Shown one piece after another: positions 34,444 to 44,300 of a stretch of 57,079 nt of DNA; within the stretch, counting starts at the first letter, position 1; each line of letters starts with the position of its first letter. The DNA comes from Nodosilinea foveolarum (GTDB lineage Bacteria; Cyanobacteriota; Cyanobacteriia; Phormidesmidales; Phormidesmidaceae). The stretch is from contig QBMC01000006.1 of NCBI GenBank assembly GCA_003242035.1, forward strand, positions 1-57,079, in the 5' to 3' direction. A program made the position numbers and the translations under genes. The notes under the pieces are model-generated. The model was not told the DNA's origin. It made no database searches and worked only from the letters and a program-made list of their open reading frames with translations.

Positions 34444-35412
34444 TCATTCTTCAGAGTGAGTCTGCATCGCGGCTCTGGCGTTACGCCGCAGCATTTCTGG
34501 CTTTATCCGCCGCAGCGCTGAGGCTGGAAAACGTTCATTCCAGTCTGCTTCAGTGATTTGAGAGAGCGATTCTAACGTGGGCGCTATGTTTTGACGATAG
34601 GGCTGAAAGGCAGCTTCGTCTGTTTCTTGCGCAAATCGTTGATTCCAGGGGCAAACGTCCTGGCAGATATCGCAGCCCGCTACCCAGTTTTCGAGGTTTT
34701 GGGCGATCGCACCCGGCAATTCTTCCGCTCTATTTTCAATCGTATGGTAAGCAATACAGCGGTTGGCATCCACAACGCCCGGTGCTCTAATAGCCTCGGT
34801 GGGGCAGGCCGACAGGCATCGGGTACAGCTACCACAGTGGGCGCTGTGTGGCTGATCTGCGGCAAGTGCAGCGTTGGTAATAATTTCGCCCAAGAAAACC
34901 CAGGAGCCGTATTTGCGGGTAATCACGTTGCCGTTTTTGGCAATCCAGCCGATTCCGGCTTGCTGCGCCCAAAATTTGTCTTGAACCGGGCCAGTGTCGG
35001 CGTATAGCCGCGCTTCTATACCTGCTTCGCTTTCCTGCATCCAGCGGGCTAGCTGCTTTAGCTTTTTGGTGAGAACGCGATGGTAGTCTCTGCCCCAGCC
35101 GTAGCGCGAGATTTTTGCATACTGCGAACCTTCTGGCCGTTGATGAGAGGTGTAATAGTTCAGCGCTACGCAGACGACTGACTTCGCATCGGGCACGATC
35201 TGGCGGATGTCTTGACGTTTGGCGCTGCTCATCCAGGCCATATCTGCCTGATAGCCTGCGGCTAACCAAGATTGTAGATGCTGTTTGGCGGTTTTCTCTG
35301 CTGATGAGGGCGGTTGGCTGATGCTGGCGATTCCGACTTGATGGAACCCTAGCGCGATCGCCTTTTGCTTAATCGCTTCACTGTCTAATGGCGATTTCGT
35401 GGCGTCATTCAT
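34444..35412 (-). CDS. queG: Epoxyqueuosine reductase
   Basis: QueG performs the last step of queuosine synthesis in tRNA, using cobalamin and two [4Fe-4S] clusters. The 322-residue protein shows the N-terminal reductase-like part (ALGFHQVGIA, SRYGWGRDYHRVLTKKLKQL), the substrate-site DTGPVQDKFWAQQAGIGW, and the cluster motifs HCGSCTRCLSACPTEAI and CDICQDVCPWN. It is the short form without HEAT repeats. It overlaps the GNAT gene by 8 bp and is probably in one transcript with it and lepB. Confidence 0.95.
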   Translation of the reverse strand: MNDATKSPLDSEAIKQKAIALGFHQVGIASISQPPSSAEKTAKQHLQSWLAAGYQADMAWMSSAKRQDIRQIVPDAKSVVCVALNYYTSHQRPEGSQYAKISRYGWGRDYHRVLTKKLKQLARWMQESEAGIEARLYADTGPVQDKFWAQQAGIGWIAKNGNVITRKYGSWVFLGEIITNAALAADQPHSAHCGSCTRCLSACPTEAIRAPGVVDANRCIAYHTIENRAEELPGAIAQNLENWVAGCDICQDVCPWNQRFAQETDEAAFQPYRQNIAPTLESLSQITEADWNERFPASALRRIKPEMLRRNARAAMQTHSEE

Positions 35413-35947
35413 CTAGTTTGTCCTTAAGCGATCGCGCCATCACAGCTCTTTTTTCACTGGCAAACCCGTATCTCGCCTCATGACGAACGATTGCCTGAAT
35501 TTCTAGCGGCCAATCTTTAGCCGGTAGCACTACAAAGCCTAGCTTTTGATAAAACGGAATGTTCCAGGGCACTTTTCGAAAGGTGGTTAGCGTCATGTTG
35601 CTAAAGCCGTGATTTTTTGCACTGGCGCAACAGGCTGCCATTAGCGCTGAGCCAATGCCTTTTCTCCAGTGATTTGGATGTACGTCTATTTCGACGATAA
35701 AACAACTTTCGATTAGGAACTTGACGACGGTAAAGCCGATTATTTTGCGATCGCGCGTAGCCACCCACAGCCGATTTTCAGCTTGGGATTGTTGCAGAAA
35801 ATGGAGTGGCACTAAACCCTCTAGCAACTTGGGTTCAACGTTCAACCATTCTACATAGGGTGAAAATTCTTTGGCGGCGGCTCGTTCTATCTCCGTCAAA
35901 ACAGCCAAATCCTTTACTTCAGCCAGACGGATTACTGCGTATGCCAT
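35405..35947 (-). CDS. GNAT family N-acetyltransferase
   Basis: The 180-residue protein has the GNAT fold order: an N-terminal IRLAEVKDLAVLTEIERAAA, the central strands FIVEIDVHPNHW, and the acetyl-CoA loop RKGIGSALMAACCASAKNHG. It then continues with FYQKLGFVVLPAKDW. The acceptor is unknown. The last residues form a basic/acidic tail. The 8-bp overlap with queG suggests coexpression. Confidence 0.88.
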   Translation of the reverse strand: MAYAVIRLAEVKDLAVLTEIERAAAKEFSPYVEWLNVEPKLLEGLVPLHFLQQSQAENRLWVATRDRKIIGFTVVKFLIESCFIVEIDVHPNHWRKGIGSALMAACCASAKNHGFSNMTLTTFRKVPWNIPFYQKLGFVVLPAKDWPLEIQAIVRHEARYGFASEKRAVMARSLKDKLDE

Positions 35948-35970
35948 ATCGTTCGCGGCGTGAAAGTCTT

Positions 35971-37692
35971 CTACAAGCGGTTGATTTCGTTAGACAAAGA
36001 TTCGGTTGATCGTTTGATTTGTTCGAATTGTGTGAGTAGCGGCGCGATCGTCTGGCGCTCTTGTTCGACATGGGCGTAAAGTTCGCTGAAGCTGCGATCA
36101 ATTTCTTCGTAGATGACGCTGAGCTTGGCGTTTAGCTGATTAGATACGGTGTATTCGAAGCGATCGCGGTTGCGCGCTAGCTCGCTGTCTAGCTTTTGGA
36201 TGAGCTGGCGGCGTTTGGCGAATAGCGCGCCCCCGGCAAACAAAATGCCTCCGCCCAAAAAGACACCAGCCACTACGTCGATAAAAACAACGCTGGTTAC
36301 CCGCATAATGATGCCCCCGACGACGGCAACAATACTGCCGCTAGCAACGCTGGGGCCAACGCTGTCAGCGGTATTGGCTAGGCAGTTAATGAAGGTTTCG
36401 TCATTGAGTAGATTGGCGATTTTGCTTTTGACGCCTTCGATAACTTCGTCTCGATATTCTACGATGGGCAGCGCCACGTCTGTTCTTTTGAGATGCGTAT
36501 ACTTTAGGGCATCTAGCTCGGCGACTAGCTGCTTAATCAGGAGCTGAATGCCGTTGAGAAAGCGCTTAGCGCCTTCTTTGGAGGTTTCGTCTAGCGTTTC
36601 TTCTAGTTCTGCTTGGGCGCGAGCATTGAGTTCGCCAATCCAGGCATCGACTCTTTGCTTACGATTGAACATAGATAGGACAGAGCGCTTGGCGAGCATC
36701 GGCACCGAAAGTTCGTCTCTAAACTCGCTTTTGATTTGATAGATGACTCGTTCGTACTGCGTCATTAACCGTTCTACCAAGGCATCAATTTCAGTTCGCG
36801 ACTGAGATTGACCCTGGCCTAAGCGCCGCTGCACTTTTTCGACGACAGCTTCGTCGGTTTGTAGCTGTTTTTGCAGAAGCTGCATGTTGCTGTCGAGTCG
36901 ATTTACAATTTGCTCTGCGGCTCCGATATTGGAGGTGAGTTTGAGCTTGTAGCCTTTGCCGCCGGTGATGCTGCTGCGGATGAAGTCTTGCAGAGGGGCA
37001 AAGCCGCCGTCTTGGCCGCTGATGGACTGCTTGGCTGAGGTCGCAAAGACCTGAGGCGAGGCGATCTGTCGCTGCTGTGCTTCCTGTTGAATATAGTCAA
37101 GCGAGGATTGAAGTTCTCTGTCGTCTGCGAGGTCTGCCTGCTGGAGGACGAAGATGACAGGTTTTTTCCAGTCTTTGTGAGCGAAGTCTACGAGAGACCA
37201 AGCGGTATTGGTGTAGGGGTTTTTGGAGAAGAAGACAAAGACAACCAGATCGCTGTTGGGGATGAATTCTTTGGTGATGTCTTCGTGCTGTTGGAAGGGG
37301 CTGTTGGTGCCGGGGGTATCGACGATGGCGATTTTTTCGAGAATGGGGACGGGGCGACCGATTTCTCTGAGTTCGCCGGGTTTGAGTTCGCGGCTGTAGC
37401 CTTCGCCCTCGGCATAGACGATTTTGGAGACTCGGTTGGTGCGCGGGTCTGCGCCGACTTCGCAGATTTCGCCGCTGCCGAGTAGGGCGTTGATAAAGCT
37501 GCTTTTGCCCGCTTTGACTTCGCCAATGACTACAAACAAGAAAGGTTGATTGAGGTTTTCCTGGAGGTTGCTGACCGTTTTGGTGAGGGCGCTGTTGTCG
37601 ATGCTTTGGGCAAAGGTTTCTAGATCGGTGAGTAGCTGGGCGATCGCAGCCTTATACCGTTGCAAAGTAGGATCGATAATCGCGCTGTTCAT
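35971..37692 (-). CDS. Dynamin-like GTPase (bacterial, BDLP-type)
   Basis: The 573-residue protein is a large GTPase related to the Nostoc bacterial dynamin. The G1 loop is GEVKAGKSSF (near residue 57), the switch-II motif is DTPGTN, and G4 reads QQAD. A helical stalk with coiled-coil stretches follows (LDSNMQLLQKQLQTDEAVVEKVQRRL). A hydrophobic paddle-like segment near 455-500 (GSIVAVVGGIIMRVTSVVFIDVVAGVFLGGG) would contact or enter the membrane. A role in membrane remodelling is likely. The gene may lead the GNAT-queG-lepB group, 23 bp away. Confidence 0.88.
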   Translation of the reverse strand: MNSAIIDPTLQRYKAAIAQLLTDLETFAQSIDNSALTKTVSNLQENLNQPFLFVVIGEVKAGKSSFINALLGSGEICEVGADPRTNRVSKIVYAEGEGYSRELKPGELREIGRPVPILEKIAIVDTPGTNSPFQQHEDITKEFIPNSDLVVFVFFSKNPYTNTAWSLVDFAHKDWKKPVIFVLQQADLADDRELQSSLDYIQQEAQQRQIASPQVFATSAKQSISGQDGGFAPLQDFIRSSITGGKGYKLKLTSNIGAAEQIVNRLDSNMQLLQKQLQTDEAVVEKVQRRLGQGQSQSRTEIDALVERLMTQYERVIYQIKSEFRDELSVPMLAKRSVLSMFNRKQRVDAWIGELNARAQAELEETLDETSKEGAKRFLNGIQLLIKQLVAELDALKYTHLKRTDVALPIVEYRDEVIEGVKSKIANLLNDETFINCLANTADSVGPSVASGSIVAVVGGIIMRVTSVVFIDVVAGVFLGGGILFAGGALFAKRRQLIQKLDSELARNRDRFEYTVSNQLNAKLSVIYEEIDRSFSELYAHVEQERQTIAPLLTQFEQIKRSTESLSNEINRL

Positions 37693-37819
37693 GGCCTCAC
37701 CTCAGGCAGAGAAGGGGTGAATCAGTGCATTTAGGCACCGTCTAACAGTGCAATCATACCGAATCGTGCCAATTCACGAGTAATCCAGAGGGCTAGACTT
37801 CTCGCTGAGCGGGCAGATG

Positions 37820-39172
37820 TTACAAAAGGTTAGCGGCTCTAGCGGCCAGATCGGAACGTTCGCCCTGATAGAGCGTAATGTGGCCTGCGAGCGGTTCGTT
37901 GCGAAAGCGCTCAATAACGTAGGTGAGTCCGTTGCTAGCTGCGTCTACGTAGGGGTTATCAATTTGGGCGGTGTCGCCAGTAAGGACGATTTTGGTGCCT
38001 TCTCCGGCTCGGGTAAGAATTGTTTTGACTTCGTGCGGGGTTAAGTTTTGGGCCTCGTCGATGACGAAGAATTGTTTGGGGATGGTGCGGCCGCGAATGT
38101 AGGTGAGCGCTTCAATTTGTAAAAGCCCTAGATCCATCAGTTCTTCGTGGCCGCGTCGCCAGTGCTCTGGTTTGCTGATGGTGTCTTGCGTGTTGAAGAT
38201 CAGATCGAAGTTGTCGTAGAGCGGCTGCATCCAGGGCGTGAGTTTTTCATTCATGTCGCCCGGTAGATAGCCGATGTCTTTGCCCATGGGCACAACGGGG
38301 CGGGAGATGAGTAGACGGGTATAGCGCTTCTCTTCGGTGACTTTGAGGAGGCCAGCGGCGATCGCCAACAAAGTCTTACCCGTGCCTGCTTTACCCACCA
38401 GCGTCACTAACGGCACGGCATCGTTTAATAACAGGTCGAGGGCAAATCGCTGTTCTCGATTGCGGGATTGGATGTGCGATACGCCGCTGTAAGGCAGTTT
38501 GGCTAAGGGCGTTAATCGGCCGTCTGCGCCCAGCGTGACTAAGGCCGTATGACTGGGATTGTTGACATCTATTAGCGTCAGCGCCTGATTGGGAAAAACT
38601 TGACTGCTGACCTGGGCAATTTCGTCTATATGAATGCTTTTGGTTTGAAAGAGGCTATCAATAACATCGCTGTTGACTAACAGTTCGCCGATGCCTGTAT
38701 AGAGATCGTCAATGTCTATTTTGTCCGTTTCATAGTCTTCTGCGCTTAGGCCCAACGTGTCGGCCTTAATTCGCATGTTGGTGTCTTTACTCACCATGAC
38801 GACCGGACAATCGCACTGCTGCTGAACGTCTAAAGCGACGGCCAAAATAGCGTTGTCGCCACCGTCGCCGCCGCCGCCGCTGTAAAGCTCTGGGGGGAGA
38901 TTTTCTAGCGTTTCCCGGTAGCACAGGGCAACTCGGATGACGCCACCGCCTTTGAGCTGAATGCCTTCGACCAAGCTGCCCTGAGACCTGAGGTTGTCGA
39001 GCATTCGAGAGGTTTGTCTGGCATTGCGACCGGTTTCCTCGGGTCTTTTTTTGAAGCGGTCTAATTCTTCTATAACGGTGATGGGTAAAACGACGTCGTT
39101 GTCCTCAAACCGGAGTAGGGCGTTGGGGTCGTGTAGCAGCACGTTGGTATCGAGGACGTACGATTTTTTCAT
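37820..39172 (-). CDS. PhoH family protein with N-terminal PIN domain
   Basis: The 450-residue product joins a PIN nuclease-like domain (YVLDTNVLLHDPNALLRF, then VIEELDRFKK and DNAILAVALDV, with acidic residues in place) to a PhoH ATPase domain. The ATPase shows Walker A TLVGKAGTGKTLLAIA, the arginine-rich LISRPVVPMGKDIGYLPGD, and Walker B FFVIDEAQNLTPHE. Proteins of this PIN-PhoH (PhoH2) build are thought to act on RNA. It is followed 5 bp before by yidD in the same direction downstream. Confidence 0.92.
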   Translation of the reverse strand: MKKSYVLDTNVLLHDPNALLRFEDNDVVLPITVIEELDRFKKRPEETGRNARQTSRMLDNLRSQGSLVEGIQLKGGGVIRVALCYRETLENLPPELYSGGGGDGGDNAILAVALDVQQQCDCPVVMVSKDTNMRIKADTLGLSAEDYETDKIDIDDLYTGIGELLVNSDVIDSLFQTKSIHIDEIAQVSSQVFPNQALTLIDVNNPSHTALVTLGADGRLTPLAKLPYSGVSHIQSRNREQRFALDLLLNDAVPLVTLVGKAGTGKTLLAIAAGLLKVTEEKRYTRLLISRPVVPMGKDIGYLPGDMNEKLTPWMQPLYDNFDLIFNTQDTISKPEHWRRGHEELMDLGLLQIEALTYIRGRTIPKQFFVIDEAQNLTPHEVKTILTRAGEGTKIVLTGDTAQIDNPYVDAASNGLTYVIERFRNEPLAGHITLYQGERSDLAARAANLL

Positions 39173-39177
39173 AGATG

Positions 39178-39420
39178 CTATCTGGATACAGGTCTATTGG
39201 ATTCTGCGGCTTCGGGGACGGGATCGTATCCGCCGGGATGAAAGGGATGGCAGCGCGTGATGCGGCGGGCGGCTAGCCAGCTTCCCTGGAGGGGGCCGAA
39301 GCGTTCGATGGCTTCTAAGGCGTAGCAGGAGCAAGTGGGTTCGAACCGGCAGATCGGCGGAGTTAAGGGTGAGATAAACAGGCGATAGCCTTTGATCAGT
39401 AGGAGTAGCGTGACTTTCAT
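39178..39420 (-). CDS. yidD: Membrane protein insertion efficiency factor YidD
   Basis: This 80-residue protein has the YidD signature: [37 protein letters not shown] and [13 protein letters not shown] with conserved cysteines. It is believed to help YidC-dependent insertion of membrane proteins. Here it precedes the PIN-PhoH gene by 5 bp on the same strand rather than sitting between rnpA and yidC, and its own transcript probably continues into phoH. Confidence 0.93.
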   Translation of the reverse strand: MKVTLLLLIKGYRLFISPLTPPICRFEPTCSCYALEAIERFGPLQGSWLAARRITRCHPFHPGGYDPVPEAAESNRPVSR

Positions 39421-39582
39421 GGGGAGAGTGCGATCGCGGGTTCAATCAACTTAGCAGTTTCGACGAAAGTTGGTGCGATAAAAGCACAGCCCCTAAAGGC
39501 GTAAAATATCAGAATCTATCGGTAGAGAGTGATCGAATGATCGGTGCGATCGCTATGCTAAAAGCTAGTTTAAGTAATAAAA

Positions 39583-40152
39583 ATGGAAATTATACAAGGC
39601 TGCTATGCCGGAAAAATTGAGTCGGGTAAAGGCAAGCTAACAGGACTGCGCATTGCGACTGAGCAAGGGGATGAGACGGTTTATTTGCCTAAGGCTTTGA
39701 GGGCGATCGCGCAGGCAGAATTAACGCTAAATGAGCCGGTTCGAGTTTGGGTAGAGGGCGATCGCGCGTCAAAGAAAAAGCGCTATGTGCTTCAGCTAGT
39801 TCCACTGGCTCCGAAGTCTGCTGTGTCTACGTCTGCCGTGGTTACAGAGATTGCTGATGATGCTGAAGACAAACAGAAAGCGAAAAAGAAAGCCAGTAAG
39901 CAGACAAGAAAGAAGAAATCAGAAGTTACTGTGCAAATTTGCCAAAAGAAAAGCTGCTGCAAGAAGGGCGGCGACGATTTATGGGCGGCGTTTGAAGCGG
40001 TTAACGCCGAGCATACGTTTAAGCTAGAACCGGTTGGCTGCTTGGGTGGCTGCAATCGCGGGCCGAATATTCGGCTGCTGCCTGATAACGTCAAATACCG
40101 ACATGTTCAGCTCGCCGAGATTGATGATATTTTGCAAACTCATCGCGCGTAA
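39583..40152 (+). CDS. (2Fe-2S) ferredoxin-like domain protein
   Basis: The 189-residue product has an N-terminal small beta domain (IIQGCYAGKIESGKGKLTGLRI). A Lys-rich linker (about residues 105-125) follows, and then a thioredoxin-like [2Fe-2S] domain with VQICQKKSCCKKGGDDL and VGCLGGCNRGPNIRLLP, the CxxxxC...CxxxC pattern of the NuoE family. It could be an electron carrier; the partner is not visible. It is preceded by a HIP1 site and faces away from yidD. Confidence 0.82.
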   Translation: MEIIQGCYAGKIESGKGKLTGLRIATEQGDETVYLPKALRAIAQAELTLNEPVRVWVEGDRASKKKRYVLQLVPLAPKSAVSTSAVVTEIADDAEDKQKAKKKASKQTRKKKSEVTVQICQKKSCCKKGGDDLWAAFEAVNAEHTFKLEPVGCLGGCNRGPNIRLLPDNVKYRHVQLAEIDDILQTHRA

Positions 40153-40488
40153 GAACTTAGCCGAGTAACGGTATAACTTAATAACCGAATACCTGTGTGT
40201 CAGCAGTAAAACATTCTCTAACGCTAAATGCCTCATCTCACTTAGCGTTGCTCACTATACTTAAATAGTGACCTATGGCGTACCTCTATCAGAATATCCC
40301 TTAAGGACTCGTCCTTTAAGGCGCGTTTTGGGCGCGGATGAAGCTTTTATGCAGATATTGCGATTAGTGACTGTATAGCTAGCTATATCTAAATAGACAT
40401 GTAACCATTTATTTTGATAGGTGAGAGTGCTATTTCGGGATTGCTGACAATAGTACTGAGATAGTTTTGGCTGTGAGACATCAGGGAT
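40153..40488 (+). promoter_or_regulatory. 336-bp upstream region of the type I secretion operon
   Basis: No gene is seen. A strong imperfect hairpin, CCTTAAGGAC pairing with GTCCTTTAAGG (about 40299-40321, one bulge), is followed by a second GC-rich hairpin CGCG-tttt-GGGCGCG (about 40322-40337). The first could be a terminator of the upstream gene or part of a leader. The rest (to 40488) is A/T-rich with TAGCTAGCTATATC and should hold the operon promoter. Confidence 0.35.
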
Positions 40489-41232
40489 ATGACGGTAATT
40501 CTTCAAATTGGCAAAGAGCGGCTTGAGGCATCTGCACTGATCGAAAAGCTCAGGCAGTACCAGCTAATGCCTAAGCTGGTGCAGGAAATGATCATTGACC
40601 AGGCCATTAGTGATATTGCGTGCGATCCACCGGTGGCAATGCAGACTTACTGTGCGAGCCGAGGAATTTTTTCGCAAGAGCAGCAGCAGCTCTGGTGCCA
40701 GCAGCAGCAAATGGACCCCGGACAGATGATGACTGCTGCGATCCGAGAGTTTCGGCTAGCTAAGTTTCAAGAAGAGACGTGGGGAGGCGCTCCCCTAGAT
40801 TCGTATTTTTTGCAGCGGAAGACTCAGCTAGATCGGGTCCGGTATTCTCTGATTCGAACGAAGAATGCGAGTCTGGCACAAGAGGTTTACTTTCGGCTAA
40901 GTGACGATGGGGCTGCTTTTGCTGATTTGGCTCGAGAGTATTCTGAAGGGCAGGAGGCAAAGACGGGCGGTTTGATTGGGCCAGTAGAGCTTAGCGTTCC
41001 TCATCCGGTGCTGGCCAGAATGCTGATGGTAAGCAAGCCCGAACAGCTTTGGGCCCCGACTCAAATTGGTGAATGGATGGTGATTGCCCGACTAGATCAG
41101 TTTTTGCCAGCGCAGTTGGATGATGCAATGCGTCAACGGCTGATGTCTGAAAAGTTTCAAGAATGGGTGCAGAAGCAGATTCAGAATACGTCTGTAAGAG
41201 GCCCTGATGAAGAGCTAACCGTGTCTATGTGA
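40489..41232 (+). CDS. Peptidylprolyl isomerase-like protein (parvulin/SurA type)
   Basis: The 247-residue protein resembles PpiC/SurA proteins. It has a helical N-terminal domain (LIEKLRQYQLMPKLVQEMI, IREFRLAKFQEE) and then a parvulin-like core (IRTKNASLAQEVYFRLSDDGAAFADLAREYSEGQEAKTGG, GPVELSVPHPVLARML). There is no signal peptide, so it acts in the cytoplasm. Its place directly before a type I exporter suggests it handles the exported substrate or the exporter, as in other cyanobacterial operons of this layout. Catalytic competence of the parvulin core cannot be judged by eye. Confidence 0.8.
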   Translation: MTVILQIGKERLEASALIEKLRQYQLMPKLVQEMIIDQAISDIACDPPVAMQTYCASRGIFSQEQQQLWCQQQQMDPGQMMTAAIREFRLAKFQEETWGGAPLDSYFLQRKTQLDRVRYSLIRTKNASLAQEVYFRLSDDGAAFADLAREYSEGQEAKTGGLIGPVELSVPHPVLARMLMVSKPEQLWAPTQIGEWMVIARLDQFLPAQLDDAMRQRLMSEKFQEWVQKQIQNTSVRGPDEELTVSM

Positions 41233-41316
41233 GGCAACAAATGACGACCGCATGGGGTGCACGGTGGCTGACGTAGAACACTCCCTTATAAAGCTCTTAA
41301 TCCTCTCCTTATTCTT

Positions 41317-44300
41317 ATGACTTACGCTGGCATTTCCATAGAGCAAAGACTCAGGGGCATGTTTCCCTTTGACCAACTCCCGCCGTCGGCGCTGACGTCT
41401 TTGGCCCAAAACTGTCAGACGCTTCGCTACAAAATCGGTCAGCCAATTTTGCGTCGCGAGCTGATGCCTCACCAGCTCGCGGTGATTACTGAAGGGCGGG
41501 GGCGGCTGTTGGGCTATGACCCCTACCAGAAAACGCCGATGACGCTGAAGCTGCTACAGCCGGGGTCGGTGTTGGGTTTGGCGGGTTTGGTCCGAAGAGT
41601 GCCTTGCGAGAGCGCGATCGCGTCTTCTGAAGTGGTGGCGATCGCAATCCCGATGAATCTAATCGAACATCTAATTACACAGCACAACGCCTTTGCCCAG
41701 GCCATTTACAACCGCTGCTATTTAGCGGAAGTGTTTGACCTAACGAGCCAGTACTTTAAGACCCAGGCTCGTAGCGTGACTGATTTATCAGCGACTGTCC
41801 GGCGGCTGCAAACGGACGCCATGGTCGCTAACTTGAATGCTGGAAAAGTTGCTATAGATAGTCCGGCTGAGCACCGGCTGTGGTTTGTGAGTACCGAAAG
41901 TATTTACGCTCACCAGCCGGGTAGTTGGCTGATGGGCGATCAGTTGGACGGTCGAATTAATAGCCACAGAGCGACCCGTCTGGTGGGCATTGATATGTAC
42001 CAGCTAGCGAACCAAAGTATTCCTGATACGCCAGCGGCGCTGATTGCTGCGAATGGTAATGGCTACGCGAATGGCAATGGCAACGGTAACGGCAATGGCA
42101 GCAGCAACGGCAGTAGTGGTTTAGCGGTTGCTAACCGGTTGCCGAATCCGGTTGACGACATTCCCTATGCGCCCGATCTTGAATTTAACTCGAATATTAT
42201 AGAGGCGGGATCGGCTAAGGCCAAGGCGCTGAAGTACCCGGTTCTGCGGGGGAAGGGTGATGTTGGGTCGTCGCTGGCCTGTTTTGCGATGGTGGCTCAG
42301 CACCTAAACATACCGTTTAAGCGCGAAGTGGTGGAGCGGGTGCTGAGTAATCAGAGTCAGCGTTTAGGCCATTTGTCTTTGACGGCTTGTGGGGCGGTGG
42401 CCGATTTGGTGGGGCTGAGGCCGCAGTTGGCGAAGGTGCCTGCTAGTGCGATCGCTCGCTTACCCAAACTTGGACTGATTCAGTGGCGAGATGGGTTTGC
42501 ATTGCTGTACGAGGCGTCTGCTCGCGAGTACGTGCTAGGCGTACCCGCAGAGAATAAGCTTGCTCGCTACTCACCCGAGGCTTTTGCGGAGATTTGGGGG
42601 CTAGAGGGTGAGATTTTACTGGTTGAGACGACCGAGCAAACGCCGCAGCAAAAGTTTGGCCTGGGATGGTTTATTCCCTCGTTGAAAAAGTATCGCGGCG
42701 TACTGTCGATGGTGCTATTAGCCTCGCTGTTCGTACAGATTTTTGGGCTGGCTAATCCCCTGATGGTGCAGGTGATTATCGACCGGGTAATTGCGCAAAA
42801 CAGCGCCGATACGCTACAGGTGCTGGGCATTTTCCTAATTGTCGTCGCTATTTTTGAGGCGATATTGACCAGTTTGCGTACCTACTTATTTGTGGATACG
42901 ACGAACCGGATTGACATGGCGCTGGGCGCGGAGATTATCGATCATTTACTGCGTCTGCCGCTGAACTACTTCGACCGTCGGCCGGTCGGCGAGCTGTCTA
43001 GCCGCGTAAACGAGCTGGAGAATATTCGTCAGTTTTTGACGGGTACGGCGCTGACGGTGGTGCTAGACGCGCTGTTCTCGGTGGTGTACATCCTGGTGAT
43101 GTTTATCTACAGCGTGAAGCTGACTTTTGTGTCGCTGGCGACGATTCCTGCCTTTATGGTTTTGACCTTTTTTGTGTCGCCGATTGTGCGCCGTCAGCTC
43201 AGGGCCAAGGCTGAGCGTAATGCCGAGACGCAGTCTTTCTTAGTGGAAGCGCTTTCGGGTGTGCAGACGGTGAAGGCTCAGAATATGGAGCTGAAGACGC
43301 GCTGGAAGTGGCAGCAGAAGTACGCTCGCTACGTCAGCGACGGCTTTAAGACGGTTTTGACTTCGACCACGGCGGGGTCTGCGAGTGGATTCTTGAATAA
43401 GATCTCGGGCCTGCTGGTGCTGTGGGTCGGTGCGACGCTGGTGCTAGATGGTACGTTGACGCTAGGTGGATTGATTGCGTTTAGGATTATTTCTGGCTAT
43501 GTGACTCAGCCGCTGCTGCGTTTGACTCAGCTCTGGCAAAACTTCCAGGAGACGGCGCTGTCGTTAGAGCGACTGAGCGATATTATTGACCATCCGCAGG
43601 AGCAGGCTGAGGCAGATAGATCTCAGATTCCGATGCCGGAGATTACGGGCGATGTGACTTATGAGAACCTGTCTTTTCGGTTTGCACCCTCTGGGCCTTT
43701 ACAGCTAGTAAACGTCAACCTGGAGTTTCATGCGGGTGAGTTTATTGGCGTGGTGGGGCAAAGTGGTTCGGGCAAAAGTACGCTGATGAAGCTGTTGCCG
43801 CGCCTGTATAACGCGGAGTCGGGTCGGATTTTAATTGATGGCTATGATATCAGTAAGGTAGAGCTTTACTCGCTGCGTCAACAGGTGGGCATTGTGCCGC
43901 AAGACAGTCTGCTCTTTGAGGGCAGCATTCAAGAAAACATTGCGCTGACTAATCCGCAGGCTGATACGGAAAGCATCATTCGAGCGGCGCAGATCGCCAG
44001 TGCTCATGACTTTATTATGGATTTGTCGGGTGGGTATAACTCACGGGTCGGCGAACGCGGCTCTTCGCTTTCGGGGGGGCAAAGACAGCGAATTGCGATC
44101 GCGCGTACCGTACTCCAAAACCCGCGTCTGCTAATTTTAGACGAGGCAACTAGTGCGCTCGATTACGATACCGAAGCCCAGGTTTGTCGGAACCTCAAGG
44201 AATGGGCTAATAATCGCACGGTTTTCTTTATTACTCACCGACTGAGCACGATTCGTCAGGCCGATCGGATTTTGGTGATGGACAAAGGCTCGGTAGTAGA

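Noticed and set aside
39335-39360. GGTTCGAA-like T-loop suggesting a tRNA
   Set aside because: It lies inside yidD codons and no acceptor or anticodon stems can be formed around it. No tRNA was seen elsewhere in the window.
40781-40795. Perfect palindrome GGGGAG-GCG-CTCCCC inside the PPIase gene as a third hairpin repeat
   Set aside because: Its flanks do not match the two 32-bp copies near 17-19 kb, so chance codon use is as likely.
42250-42720. Active C39 bacteriocin-type peptidase in the ABC exporter
   Set aside because: The catalytic Cys position is Val, and the motif carries a two-residue insertion, so it is a C39-like docking domain.
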